Assembly (NCBI GenBank): GCA_012656075.1
Contig: JAAKBF010000202.1
Span: 62,001 to 126,000 of the forward strand
Length of the DNA stretch: 64,000 nucleotides
From: Phytophthora hibernalis
Taxonomy: Eukaryota > Oomycota > Peronosporomycetes > Peronosporales > Peronosporaceae
Direction: 5' to 3'
Shown here: one piece after another, positions 32,769-44,999 of the stretch
Layout of the letters: each line of letters starts with the position of its first letter
How positions within the stretch are numbered: the stretch's first letter is position 1
The notes under the pieces: model-generated
What the model was told of the DNA's origin: nothing
Database searches by the model: none
Seen by the model: the letters and a program-made list of their open reading frames with translations, nothing else
Translations under genes and position numbers: made by a program

Positions 32769-33104
32769 TCAGGAGGTGGCGCCGCCGCCAGATGATCTGC
32801 CGCAGACGATCGATTCCCTCGGGGTGTTCGATTCGGGATCGCCCACCTCGATCGTTATTTCGTCGGTAGCGGTCACCACCTCCGGCAAGACGGCCATCTG
32901 CCTCTCCACATCCTTCGCGAAGAGGTCTCCTCCTTCGTGATAACACACTTCCTCATCGTCGGTGTTCTCTGACTTGGATATCGACGGTTTCGCAGGTTGA
33001 GACTGAGTCTCCTCTTGATCCGGAGCAGCTTCGTCGTCTCCTCAGCGCTGTCTGCCTGAGGATTCTTCGTGTCCTGATCGCCTGATTCATCTGCCACTTC
33101 ACCC

Positions 33105-33408
33105 GTTTCGTAACCACGCTCGGTTCGGCTTCGACTGGGGTTGGTACCATGATCTGGGCAACAGCCGGCCTCCTTGTGTTGCAGTCACGTCTCAAGATTT
33201 TCGTCCGTTTCGTAACCACGCTCGGTTTGGCTTCGACCGGGGTTGGTACCATGATCTGGGCAACAGCCGGCCTCCTTGTGTTGCAGTCACGTCTCAAGAT
33301 TTTCGTCCGTTTCGTAACCACGCTCGGTTTGGCTTCGACCGGGTTGGTACCATGATCTGGCAACAGCTGGCCTCCTTGTGTTGGAGTCACGTGTCAAGAT
33401 TTTCGTCG
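33105..33408 (-). repeat. Three 102-bp tandem repeats in the protease-RT linker
   Basis: Units start at 33105, 33207 and 33309, a period of exactly 102 bases, encoding a 34-residue unit (TKILRRDCNTRRPAVAQIMV...). The first two are nearly identical; the third has a few substitutions and two single-G losses. The in-frame period suggests expansion under a coding constraint. Confidence 0.85.
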
Positions 33409-33599
33409 GCGGTTCGTACATCGGCCGGTCCACCATTGGTCCATCAGGCTCCAGATCCTGATCATCTTCAGGTTGCCGGTCGGTGGTGGCCTGGAACGCC
33501 AGGTTCTGCCACTCTGCATACCGTCGCGATCCGACTAGCACAAACCCAGGGGTTCGAGGCACGCGTCCTCCTTCGAGCCACATGCCGACACAGGTGTCA

Positions 33600-34229
33600 T
33601 CATACCTCCTGATCGCTGATGTTCGTGATTTTCAGGTATCGAGTCTTCGCCAGTCCGGCAACCAAGCTTGTTACCCAGCGCTCGCCTCGAGTAACCCACA
33701 ATTTCCGGTGGCTCGACAGGATGAAGCCTCTCCGGACCTCTATCGATCCTCCAACTTCAAGGTTCCAGTATTCACCCACCACGATCCGCGACACCTTCTC
33801 GCTGTAGAGTGGACGTCGACCGACTAACTGGATTTGCACCTCGTCTGGAAGACTCAGTGATCCGTCGGCGAGATCGAGACGGATGCCCGCCGGCACTATG
33901 AAATCCATCCCCAAGATCAAGTCTTGTCCACTGATTGGCGAGCCGGCCCAGACATCAAAATGGTACACCAACGATCCAGCGAGCGTGATTTTGATTCTGG
34001 TACGTCCGTCCGCTCTGTAGGGATTCTTACCAACTCCTTCACACTCCAACTCTTGACTGTTGTCCACGTAGCACCCTACCTTACGAGCAAAGGCATCATC
34101 CAAAATGGACACCTCGGCGCCGCTGTCAAACAGCAATGCGGCTTTTATTGTTGATCTTCCCCACTGCTTTCGCCTGTCGGAACTTCTAGTCCGGCACGTG
34201 GTACTTCCAATCCCCTCGTGATTCTCCAT
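33600..34229 (-). pseudogene. Aspartic protease (element C)
   Basis: 209-residue open frame with the retropepsin site ALLFDSGAEVSILDD and a downstream DLILGMDFIVPAGIRLDL, the hydrophobic-Gly motif of Ty3 proteases. The catalytic Asp is intact. It is followed by a charged region leading to the linker repeats. It may be functional at the domain level, but the polyprotein is broken around it. Confidence 0.8.
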
Positions 34230-34445
34230 GCCAGAGGTCCAGGGCCATCGTCACCTCCGATCGTCCGAATTCGTCGACCTGATAGAGGCTGGAGATCGCC
34301 ATGGTACGTTTGGCATGAAGATCACATGTATTGTCGGTCAGCCGAATCAGCTTTCTTACATCTGACTTCGACTGTTTTTCGACATATGCATAGATGCAGA
34401 ACTTAGAACGCTCGTCTCGCACCGGATTCCAATCCGGCGAGCGTT

Positions 34446-36910
34446 CTAGTTTAACATCTTCTCGGCCGCTTGCGGGAGCATGCCACCGTGCTTGTTCGGG
34501 GTATACCACTGACGGATCAAGTTGTAGAACTTTTCCATCGGGCACTCTCCGGCTCCATGGATCTCGCCGCAGGCCTTGCAGGTGAAGAGGCAGCGATCGG
34601 TCGGGTGACCCTTCTTGCCGCACTTCTCGCATGTCAGACGCTGCCAACAACCAAGATCGATGTGCTTCGATGACCCGCAATGAGAACAAGTTTTTCATGG
34701 ATCTTCTCCTTCCAGCGGCACAGGCGGACGACTCGTTTATCGAGCGTTCGTGTCTCGATTGTGCGTCCTTGATCTTGTTCCAGCGGCGATCGCGTGGGTT
34801 GATCTGAGGCGGCAACGAGGTAGACCTTTTGTAGGTCTCCGTCTCCTTCCGATCCGATCATATCTGGTTCTGAGTCGCTGGAATCAGCAGTGGCACGGAT
34901 TGCACGGACAGCACGAGCGTTAGCGGATGGAGCAGCGCCAGTTGGCGCTTTTGGTTTCGGCTTGATTGACCCGTACGCCATCTTCCCTTGTCGCGCCTTC
35001 GCACGTTTCCGGGATCGCAACGTTTCCTCCAACGTGTGAGCATCCGGGATCCTCAGCAGCGCTAGTCGACCGGTCAGATCGCGGTCGTCGAGCGTTTCGA
35101 TGAAATGATCGACGTGTTCACGGCGGACTTCGACTGATCCGTCTTTGATCGAGATCTGTGCTCGCAACCCGGCGACGTTCAGCCGGTGCAAGTATTCCAA
35201 CGGCGACTCATCCGATCTCTACCGCGCATGGTAATATTGTCTCGCGACAGACACACCACGTCCACAGTACTGGATCTGAAAACTCTTGGACAAACCCTTC
35301 CATTCGCTGCGCGTCGTCCGACTCAGCTGTCGGTACCAGTTGCGCGCAGGTCCGGTGAGCAAGTCACCAAAATCCAAACACTGTTCGCTGTCAGGAGCCT
35401 GATCGCGGACAAAGGCTGACTTCATCTTGCTGAACCAGTTTCTAGCTCGATATTCATCCTGATCTTTCCCGGAGAATTCCTACAGGTCCGAGATCGCTGA
35501 GACTCTGATTCGAGTTGCTGCAATCGTTCCTGTTCCGGTGGCGTCAGCGGACGCGACTGCTGCGCATACCGGGACGCCGACGCTCAGATAGTCCGGGTCG
35601 TACTCACTCGGGTGCGAATGGTCGGATCCCACCGACTCCATATCCACATCTTGGGTGTATGGCACTTTCGCGGCAGCCGGCGGCTGTGTTGTCGCTACCG
35701 GAGTGATCGTGGACGCTTGCTGCTGTTCTTTCAAGAACCGTTCCATGGCGCCGTCGATAAATGACTGCAGAGGCGGCGGCGTGGACTGGGGTTGATCTGG
35801 TGAACGTGGGAGTTGTTGATATAATCGTGGAAGTTGGCATGGCGACTATGGTCTTTGGTTTGGGGATCGTGGGAAATCGACGCCGTCGTGGTCGCTCTTC
35901 CACGACAGGAGCGCGGCGGCACCCGCCGGCCCCAACGTCATCCGTTGCACCTCGACCAAGCTGTCCGTTTCTGAACACGCTTCCGTTGCGGCATGCGGAT
36001 GCATACTGTGACTATCCTGCTCGGCTACGAGTTGGTGGAGATTCTTCTTGTTGAACTGGGACGACGCTGCCTACTTTGGTGGCCAGTATGGCGTAGAGGT
36101 TCGATGTTGCTTCCCTGATCTCTGGCAACTCCAAATCGAACAAGTAGATCGCGTCGAAGGGGCCGAGAACGATCCCTGCCTCTTTGAGCATACGCATCAG
36201 GATCTTTACCGCGTCGAGTTAGTTGGATACGTCTCTCGGTGCCTTCTCTGGGCCTTGCAATTCTCCAATCGGCTTCGGACGCAAGATCTGCATTACGGGT
36301 TCTCGTGCACGAGTCTGTACAGTCTCTTGTAGTGGAACGCGGACTCCAGCAGATCGTCCGTCCAAACCTGGGGATTTTCTTGCTCGTCGGTTTCGGCCTT
36401 CAGTTTCTTGCGCGAGGCCTTCGACTTCTTCTTCGATGTCGAGCGTGAGACTGGGGGCGTTTTTGTGAATGAAGGTCCTTCGGTTTCACCGTCGGATCTT
36501 CATCCGGTGGATCGCGATATGCATTGTGATCTGCGGGGTCCCCGAAGAGGCCTGGGGAGGGGTTGAGGCTTTTCTTCTAGGTCCATCGCTGAATCTTCCT
36601 CTTCGCATCGTCAGAGCTCCTCCCAGCACTCTGTGCGATCAGTTGATCCTGGCGTCTTCAACGCCGTCGGCGGTGATCCATCTTCCGTCGACGACTCATT
36701 CCCTGGTTCCGTCTTGATCTTGACATCTTTTTCGGTGGACTCACGGTGAAATTCCTGCGAATCACCAGAAGATCCGGGCACGCACCATTGTGGCGAAGCT
36801 GCTTCACGAAAATTGCTGACGCGGTCGAAGCTTGCGCACGGTACGCCCGGACTGCCGACTGTCGGAAGGGGTACTCCGTTGATCTGGCGCGATCTAAACC
36901 TTGTAGTCAC
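34446..36910 (-). pseudogene. Gag of element C
   Basis: Spread over three frames. The N-terminal part is acidic with Ser/Pro (MTTRFRSRQINGVPLP) and includes DDLLESAFHYKRLYRLVHEN. The capsid part reads CLDFGDLLTGPARNWYRQLS and VEYLHRLNVAGLRAQI-like sequence. The nucleocapsid end has zinc knuckles (CGSSKHIDLGC, CEKCGKKGHPTDRC, CKACGEIHGAGEC). The stop is at 34446-34448. Several single-base shifts. Confidence 0.75.
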
Positions 36911-37149
36911 CTTGTGTACCCGACGGCTGGGCGTGTTACGCTCTTCCGGTGTTCGCGAAGACGTTCAGTGGTGACCAAGGCGGAGGTTGGAGCTTGGTTG
37001 CTCCTTCGGCCACGCGAGTATTCTTCACGCGGTCGTCGGTGTGCTGCGATCGAGTCTTGGTTCAAGCCGATTGCGTGGGGGTGTATCCTTTTCTTGTGCT
37101 GTTGTAGCCCTTTCCGTTACTTACCGCCTCCTTTTGGTGAGATCATGTG

Positions 37150-37883
37150 GTGAGATTGATGTGCGAGCGTACCCTCCAGGTGTGTGTCGTGTTCTTGACA
37201 GACTTAGTGGTCCTTCGTCGGGTAGGCCAATATACTTCCTTCCCCGGAAAGATATAGGAGCCACTTGTGTTTTGCAAGGCAAATCTGAATCTATTATACC
37301 AAAGTAAAGGCCCTAAAGATCTCTCCCCATCTCGCTCTCTTCCTTTCCCTCTTGCGTGCTTCCCATTTGCGCATTGTACCTTGAACCTGATGTTATGTAC
37401 CAAGATCGCAGTACCGTAACGAATTGGTAGCTCCATTGTACCCACAATCCATGTGATCGCCCGTACCGAAACGATTGCTCCAGATCAACCCCCGCAGATC
37501 GCGTGTCCGAATGCTTGCACCTGATCGCGTATTCGAATGATTCCACCAGATCGCGTATCCATAAGACGCGATCAGGAGGATTCACACGCAGGGGTATCGA
37601 AATGATTGCATCATATGGGTCAATCCCAATCGCGATAACGTGTTGGAATGAGTGCGATAGGAATGAGTGCGATAGGAATGAGTGCGATAGGAATGAGTGC
37701 GATAGGAATGAGTGCGATAGGAATGAGTGCGATAGGAATGAGTGCGATAGGAATGAGTGCGATAGGAATGAGTGCGATAGGAATGAGTGCGATAGGAATG
37801 AGTGCGATAGGAATGAGTGCGATAGGAATGAGTGCGATAGGAATGAGTGCGATAGGAATGAGTGCGATAGTCTTTCAGTCACA
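37150..37883 (-). repeat. Candidate 5' LTR of element C
   Basis: On the minus strand it would start TGTGACTGAAAG (37883) and end CTCACCACA (37150), next to gag. A TATAATAG lies near 37290. No partner LTR is present because the 3' end is lost, so the limits are a guess from TG...CA ends and position. Confidence 0.4.
37646..37870. repeat. 15-bp satellite, 15 perfect copies
   Basis: The unit GAATGAGTGCGATAG is repeated 15 times without a mismatch (225 bases). Diverged relatives of the unit (CGAATGATTCC, CGAAATGATTGC) lie in the preceding 200 bases, suggesting local growth from a degenerate seed. It lies inside the candidate LTR of element C, where U3 would be. Confidence 0.95.
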
Positions 37884-38040
37884 CGTCAACGCCCCAGTAT
37901 GTATTGCGTCTCCTCTGAAGAACAGCGATCCCGCTTCTCCACATATGTACTTCAGCTATCTCAATCAGAGCTGGTTGTGTAAAATTACGTCGATGATGCC
38001 GTTCTGTATTGGTAAAATCAGCCAAAGAACTTGAAACTTG

Positions 38041-39905
38041 CACTGCAATGTCTGCACCCGTGGAAACAGTGAACAACATGATATACTATCTGCCCGACCG
38101 CTAAAATCATCCACAAATGCCTGGCAGTGTGATTTACCTCGCGTAGTGCATAGAGTGCAGCATCATTTGTGTGGGCCAGCCTCGAAGTGTCGAAAACAGT
38201 CGAATGTTTGCAGATTTGGATACCCGAAGGAACTGCGGAATCAAACTGAGTTTGAGGTTAATGTGACGGAAGGAGTGCCATCAGTGAAGTTACATTTAAG
38301 GAGAGAATCCCCTTCAAGAAAAAATTATTCTCCTACTCTTTATCTGCGCTTATATGGACCTTCAAGTGGTTGGTAACGCGTTTGGGTCTGCAGAGTACAC
38401 AGCTGCATATGTCAGTAAAGCAGAGCGTGATACGCTCCGATTTCAGAAGACGAGTGCTGCAGCAGTAAAACGTTGTGACCCGAACTGGCCTAACGATGCT
38501 ATATTGAAGCGTGTTGCAAATGCAAGTTTGTCTATTCGCGAAATTAGCGAACAGGAAGCGTATTATATTTTGCTTAGAGAGTTGCGAAATCCCGCCCGAT
38601 AACTAGAGTAAAAGCTATGCGACAAACGCAGCGCTATTATCGAATTGATCCTTCAGAGTGACATGACCTGGCAAACGATGCTGTCCAAGATATCGACATT
38701 CGAGTCGAACCCGTGGAGGCTGCCTGCATGGCACGTCCACAAGAATCTCCTTTTGAATGCATGAGGTTAGCCACGTTTGTAGAGAATTACGAGCTGGTGA
38801 ATGATGTGCCTTCTATTCAACCCGACCGCAATTACTGGAAGAGGATAGACTCGGCAGGGTATATGAAGATGCGTTCAAAAGCACACGTCGTGCGGGTCAC
38901 ACCCTGGATATCTCCTGATTCTACAAATCCCAACTTTTGTTTTGCAGAAATTTGCTTGCATAAACCATGACGTTCACTAAACGATCTCCGCAACACAGAT
39001 GCAGAATGTTCAAATGCCTTTGCACGTGAGCAAGAAATGAGCTTAATGGCGGAGCTCGCGCGTGAGGCGAACTTAGACATCTTGAAAGCTGTGGGGATAG
39101 CTAATTCTATCTCAAGCTTACCGCAATCGGACTATGTTTTGTTGAACCGAGGAGTGATAGCTACTCGCAGATCATAATAACGTCGACGACATTGTAAAAA
39201 ATAGCGAATGCCAGCCTTTGCATTGGATATCAAAGCGAACATATAGTTCAGATGATGTTCAGAGACCGAAAACCTTTATTAAACTTATTGTTCGACCTTG
39301 TTTAAATCTCCAGAGAGATGTTAAACGTTTGCAAAAAATACGAGTGGAGGTGTGCCGTTCAAAAACAAATATTTATATCCTATCGCCAATTATGCTGATA
39401 GTAGAAATGCCATTAATGGCATCATGGATGAGTCGCAGTGGATACCATTTGCCTATTAATGTGCCAGGCACGAAAATGATTTCAAGCATCGATTACAAAT
39501 TCGTATTGTGAACCCTTACAAATGGCTATCCACGGCGAAGGTGGTTCAGGGAAAACCTGGCTAATTCGCCACATCGTACAGGATATTCATAGTGTGTTTG
39601 GAGAGTACAAGAATTCTGAACAAACATTAAATCGCGTCATGTTGTTGGCACATCAAGGCACAGCAGCGTTTAATATTGAAGGTCAAACTATATGCTCTGC
39701 ATTAGAATTGACATCGTTCTCTAGAATGCATTTTCATCTTCATACATTCCTCTGAATACTTTAAAGGGTGGTCAAGCAAACTTAAAGCGATTGCAGGATG
39801 AATTATCAAATATCCATCATTGACGAGTTTAGTGTAATTTCGTGCGGCATGATTCACTGGATTGACAAGCGAATGCGGGAGATTTGGCCAAGTTGCAGGC
39901 ATTTG
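38041..39905 (+). pseudogene. Helitron Rep/helicase gene, left part
   Basis: Frame-shifted pieces in order: HHLCGPASKC...NVCRFGYPKEL (the Cys/His block of Helitron proteins); DLQVVGNAFGSAEYTAAYVS followed by KAERDT (Rep motif with paired Tyr); QEAYYILLRELRNP; AIHGEGGSGKTWLIRHIVQD, the Walker A of a PIF1-type helicase; IPLNTLKGGQAN; and ISIIDEFSVISCGMIHWIDK (Walker B, DE). Coding sense stops at 39905 in CRHL, exactly at the LTR of element D, and resumes at 54608 with HFGGRD. Confidence 0.85.
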
Positions 39906-40927
39906 TGTGGTGTAGGGAAATCCAGATTTTGGATAACCCTACACGAGGGATGCCAGACCAGTGGGTACATCGCACTGAAGAGGATCAAGAAGGTACACCA
40001 CCAAGTGGGTACACCGCAAGTGGGTACACCGCCAAGTGGATACATCGCACTCAACAGGGAACGGATTTAAACGGGGATCGCACTTAGCTGGACTCAGCGA
40101 AGGACAGACTCAGCGATGGACGGACTCGGTGATAATCGACTCGGCGAAAGTTGGACTCGGCGAAAGTCGACTTGGCGAGAATATGCCTCGAGGGAGATAT
40201 ACCAACGGGGGATAAATCAGGATCTGGGCGAAGAGTCGCCGAGAGGTAGGAAACAGCTCGACATCAAGGGACGGAGCTGAGCGAAGAGTCGCAGGGAGAT
40301 CTGTAACGACTCCATTTCATTAGATATTTGTATAGGACCGATAGAAGAACATAGGGAAGAGCCCGAAAGGTCTCTCCGAAGATATAGAGATAACAATCAG
40401 TGCAGAATCTTCTAAGTCCAAGAACAGCGTACACTTTTCCGGTAAGTCCCTGCGTGGGCTGGATTATGTCTGCCGTCGTTCCCGAGAGGCATAGCTTGTA
40501 GGGGAGCCGTCTGGTAGCGCCAAGAGATCAAGGTCGGTCCAGGGTGGGCACTTCTCGCTACGAAGCGAAGACAAGTCTCGTCGATTCGACGCGCCGGTGG
40601 GTCTGCACAACCCAGGACACCGTAACCTCTTAGCTGGGCGTAATTTTCGCCTGGTGGCCTGTAAACGAGCTCGCGCGCTGTCGTCCATCCTTTGGTGGAG
40701 GGCACAGGATTTGGCGCGGAGACTGCCCCGCTCAGGCGAGTATCTGCAGAGTTTGGAGCTTGGTACTTGTTGGGAACAACACTCAACTGAACCCCGGCTG
40801 GGGCGAACCGCAAAGGAACCGACAGGAACCCTGCGCAAGCCCAACATCGCCGACCTGACTCGGCGAATTGTTGTGCTGTTGCATGGAAGCCGAACTAACG
40901 ACGTTTTATGTAAATTACAACACCACT
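39906..40927 (+). repeat. 5' LTR of element D
   Basis: Contains about 70 bases more than the 3' LTR, made of extra copies of an AAGTGGGTACACCGC-type unit at about 39962-40040. Several CGGCGA/CTCGGCGA motifs occur at 40085-40280, and TATA-like TAGATATTTGTATAGG lies at about 40321-40336. Confidence 0.92.
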
Positions 40928-40929
40928 AC

Positions 40930-40949
40930 TGATGCCGCGACCGGGATTC
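40930..40949 (+). other. Primer-binding site of element D
   Basis: TGATGCCGCGACCGGGATTC starts two bases after the LTR end. It is a diverged form of the element A site TGGTGCCGAGACCCGGGGAT. Confidence 0.55.
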
Positions 40950-41010
40950 AGGGGTGTGCTTTTTTTCGCAGGTACCAAGTACAACCAAGTTAAGACCAAC
41001 AAGTGAGAAG

Positions 41011-43217
41011 ATGGTCAAGGGATCGCCAAGTTTGAGCGACGCAAGCCCAGCGGCGGCCAGTGGATCGCCACTCGATGAGTCGAACTCGATGAAAGCCAGC
41101 ATTACCGTCGCGGACGCGCGCTCCGTCCAGTTCGACGACTTCGACGATAACGAAGATCATGGAAGCGAGGAGGAAGAAGAAGAAGAGAGAAGGATGATGA
41201 TGAAGGGACGGAGTATGACGACGTGAAGAGAGTCGCCGATCTCCGTGAAGACGTCGACGAGTTGTCGCTGCAGGTGACCCGCATGGGATCTCCTCGCCCA
41301 GTCGAGCGGAACCTCGCAGCGCAACTCGGCGATGGCGATGACAACGAACAAGACGTGGCCCCGGGTGACCGACCGCCGCTTGTTCCCAAGGCGGCAAAGA
41401 ATGTAGAAACACCGAAGGCAAATCGAGTCCTGACCCAACTCGTCGAAGAAATGAAGACCAATAGCTGGTGGATCAACATGTTCGCTCCAATGTACATGTG
41501 TCAAGCGAAGTGGGCCCAACTCAGCGAGGAACTGCGCCAACCTGTCAATAGCAAACGGTGGACCAACTCGTCGAAGACACAGCGATATTACTCCGAGCGA
41601 TGGGGTACCGGTGCGGCCATATGCCGTCGAAACCGGCGCTGACCTCTTGAAGTGTGCACACGGTCGGAGTCGAGCTGATGAGATGGAAGCGCAAGTTGAA
41701 AGACCTGTTCGGGATACAAGGTGGACCCAAGGGATAATTACCTAAGGCTCGCCGAGCTGACGAACTCGACGAAACCAAACTGGCTCCACCACAGCCGTAC
41801 GTCACTGAGCCGTACGTTTTCCCTGAGCCGAACGAAGACCCAGCGAAAGTTCCGTTACCAAAGACACCCGAGACGAAGCGTGGTGTATTCCGTAGCATTG
41901 AGGGAACACCGTATTTCGCCGACTCGCACATGCAAACTCCGAAGAAAGCCAGCGATCAACCGGCTCGGCACCGGATGGCAGATTTCATTAGTGCTGAAGA
42001 AGCCGCCGAGCTCCGTCGTTTGATTCGATCGGATGCCGCAGCAAACGCAGCCTCTGGAGGTGATGACCAACTCAGCGATGGAAACGACTACCCTGGCTAC
42101 CGCGATGTCGATGAGTCACCGCACGTCCACATCCGCCAGCTCAGCTTCGACGGGGCCGAAAGCGACCGAGGACAAGTCTTGGAAATCAGGACGCACGCAC
42201 CGCTTGAGAAGATCACGATCTTTGACGGGAAGCGCTACCGTTCAGTACAATGGATCAAACGCTTCATCTTCGAGATGAAGGGGACGTGCAAACGGCAAGA
42301 TGAGTGGTGTGAACCGTTCTCGCTGAGTCTGGGCAAGGCTGCTAAGAGGTGGTTCCGGCAGCTTCTCAAGAAGACTCAGCGAAAGTGGAATCTTCCTGGA
42401 CTACTACTGCTCGCAATTCGAACAGTCGGCGCGGGCCCGCTACTTCTTAGCGAGACGCAGGGAGAATGAACATGTCTGCAATTTTGCTGCGATTGAATGG
42501 CTACGCACGCACCACCCACATCCAGTACGAGAAGGGTGGATCTGACGCCGCAGACCACGTCGAAAATTTCCTGCTTAATTGCGGAGACCACGACATCATG
42601 GATCTACTGTACACAACAACTCAGTGACATTACGAAGGTCGAGAAGGTGATCAATCAGCGATTGCTCGGGCAAAGCCCAAGAAACAACGCGATCGCCTGA
42701 GCAAAAGCCGCAGTAAGGACGCCAAACGAGCTGAGAAGAAGGGAGAACAAAATTGCCGGTCGACTTCAAGAAACAGCAGGATGAACGCCGTGGTCGACAG
42801 GGTGAAGACAGCAGTCGCCGAGTTACACTAGCAGACGCGTCTATCGACGACCTGTGTGCAGCACTCGACACTCGCCGAGCTACGGCAAACACCGACCTCT
42901 ACGACTCGTCGAATGGAGAAAGCGACGCGAGCGAAGTTCTCAACCAAGACGCTGAAGAAGACTCGGACTACATCGACGCCGGTAAAACGACTAGAGACTC
43001 CAACCGCTATCAGCAGAACTCGTCGAATCCCAAAGGACAAGTTAATCGCCGAGACGGGTCCCGAGAGCGGAAGACATACGGTCCGTGCGGAGCTTGCGGA
43101 GCAGCAGGTCACGATGCACACTTTTGTCGCCGACGCTGCAAGTTCTGCAAGCAAGTGCACGAAGTAGGCCAGTGCGAACTCTTCCGACGCTTCGAGAAAC
43201 TCACCAAGTTCGTTTAG
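41011..43217 (+). pseudogene. Gag of element D
   Basis: From MVKGSPSLSD the reading passes through an acidic run (GSEEEEEEERR), a helical region, TNSWWINMFAPMYMCQAKWA, a capsid-like part (IFDGKRYRSVQWIKRFIFEM, GKAAKRWFRQL) and two zinc knuckles, CGACGAAGHDAHFC and CKFCKQVHEVGQC (CX2CX4HX4C and CX2CX3HX4C, all ligands intact). It ends at 43217. Four or more single-base shifts. Confidence 0.8.
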
Positions 43218-43599
43218 ACGTCAGTCGACAAGTCCATTGTCCCGGACGATCTTCAGGACATCTACTCGTCGAGCCATTTAAACTAGTGGGCTCGCCAACG
43301 TTGGCTGGGTTGGACAACAACGGAGCAGAACAAGCAGTCGAAGCGACACTACGCGTTTGCTTTTGTTGGGGAAGCGGCACGGCCCGACGAGTGGGGTGAT
43401 AATGAGAGTGATGAAGAGAGCGGACGAGCGGATGTGGACGAGAATAGTGGGCTCGGCGAGTCGAATGAAGACGAAGACCGAGCGATTGGAAGTATGGACG
43501 GAGCTCAGCGACCGATGATTTCGATAGGTCAAGCCAAGAGATGGAAGTTGCTCCTGGTAAACGACTGGGATGGTGGTCATCGAGAAAATTCGATCGCCG

Positions 43600-44630
43600 A
43601 GTGAGAATGAGAGCTCTAGTGATGGGAGCTGTGAATGATGAGCGGACAAAAATCTTGTTGAACACCGAGCAAACGTGTCGGCTGTGACCGAAGCATTCGC
43701 TAGGAAGTTGCGGCTGAAGCGACTTACCAACGACGACATGAAGATCAATGTCCAAGGAATCGCCAAGTCAAAGGTGGCGACCACCTCTCGCGCCGTCGTT
43801 AAAGTTACGTTGGGGTGGGAAGTAGTTTACGAATTCGAGGTGTGGATTATGCCTCATCATGCCGGAGTCGACCATATCTTGGGTACCGACTTCATGATAC
43901 CAGCCGGTATCATGCTGGACTTGTACAACTCGATGGCAAAACTGCCCGATGAAGTCGTGGTGCCATTAATCAAGTCGTCGAGAGACTTGGATGATACGGA
44001 GTACGGCCGAGAAATGATTGGAGGCCCGCGGAGACATTGGACATCATGAGCAGAGAATTTGCTCAGTTTAAGTTGAGACGGAAGCCCCCCAGCGAATCGA
44101 CGCATGAGCTGTGGGTTCGACAATTGAAAGGTGTGATCCCGACCGTCGAGCACAACGCTGCTGGACGAGCCGTACGGGTCTTGCTGACGAACATCACCGC
44201 GAGCCTGACGTGGTGTCCAGCCCATTTTCCGGTGGTTCTGTGGATGCCTCACGGTGTACTGCCTCACGGTGTACTGCCTCAAGATGGTTATGTGCGGGTG
44301 AACTCAGCGAAATACCGCGACTGGCAAGTGCTTGCCTACGAGGGCGCTCTCGACAACAGACTCCTAAGAAACGAGCAACGGCTATATATGGAATGGCCTA
44401 GCCGACAGCCTCCCACTGTCGAAAGGCCACAGTACAAAACACCGACGGCTATAAAACAAGACCCATCCAACCGGAGGAGGACGATATCCGTGAATCGCTG
44501 GAACTCGACGAGTTCGACGAGGATTCGACAGGTGTACCTAACTCAGCGAGCGGAGAAGTACTTCAGACTGGTGCCATTAAGGAGACTCGTCGAAACCCGA
44601 CGATTCGGCCATCTCGGCGAAGCAAACTGA
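43600..44630 (+). pseudogene. Protease region of element D (NTG active site)
   Basis: If one G is added near 43663, the sequence reads LLNTGANVSAVTEAFARKL, in which the catalytic Asp of DTG is Asn. The rest of the fold is kept: GWEVVYEFEVWIMP and HILGTDFMIPAGIMLDLYNS. The following stretch to 44630 (CPAHFPVVLWMPHGVLP, YVRVNSAKYRDWQVLAYEGA) is the protease-RT linker. An in-frame duplicated CTGCCTCACGGTGTA occurs near 44247-44279. Confidence 0.75.
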
Positions 44631-44999
44631 CGGTTCTCTAATCAATCCAGCGGAAAAGGAAAGAAGCGAATGGCAGCAGCCGCCGTTGGATCAGCAAGAC
44701 TCGGCGATAACCGCTGTCCATAGTGAGGAGCATCAGAGACGATGTAATACTCAAATGGACAGGAGTGACCAGTGGGACCCTGGCGAACGTGACCCAGTTC
44801 GACACACTCCAAGACTAAAGGAGCCAGGACTCGTCGAATGTGACGAGTTGGAAGTGTCAGACACTTCATTAAACAAGGACCCAGCAGAAGACCTTCGGTT
44901 GCGGTTCCTCGCAGCCGCCGAAGAACTCGAGATGCCCTCTCGACGGCTGACGTCGTTCTCGAATACGGGTCAGAACTCGCCGAGTTCGAACACTTGTCG

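Larger units (their letters stand above)
30073..37883 (-). mobile_element. Element C: 3'-truncated Ty3/Gypsy element
   Basis: Minus-strand element with, from right to left: a candidate 5' LTR, gag with zinc knuckles, protease, a repetitive linker, reverse transcriptase, RNase H and the first part of integrase. It stops inside the integrase core at about 30073, where Helitron-like sequence begins, so the rest of integrase and the 3' LTR are lost. Coding parts are better preserved than in element A, with many single-base shifts. Confidence 0.85.

Noticed and set aside
33149..33355. Plus-strand frame with repeated hydrophobic TAGLLVLQSRLKIFVRFVTT
   Set aside because: It is the antisense of the 102-bp coding repeat of element C.
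37648..38034. Open frame encoding a repeated MSAIG peptide (and SHSFL on the other strand)
   Set aside because: Produced by the 15-bp satellite, whose length is a multiple of three, so all frames stay open; not evidence of a gene.
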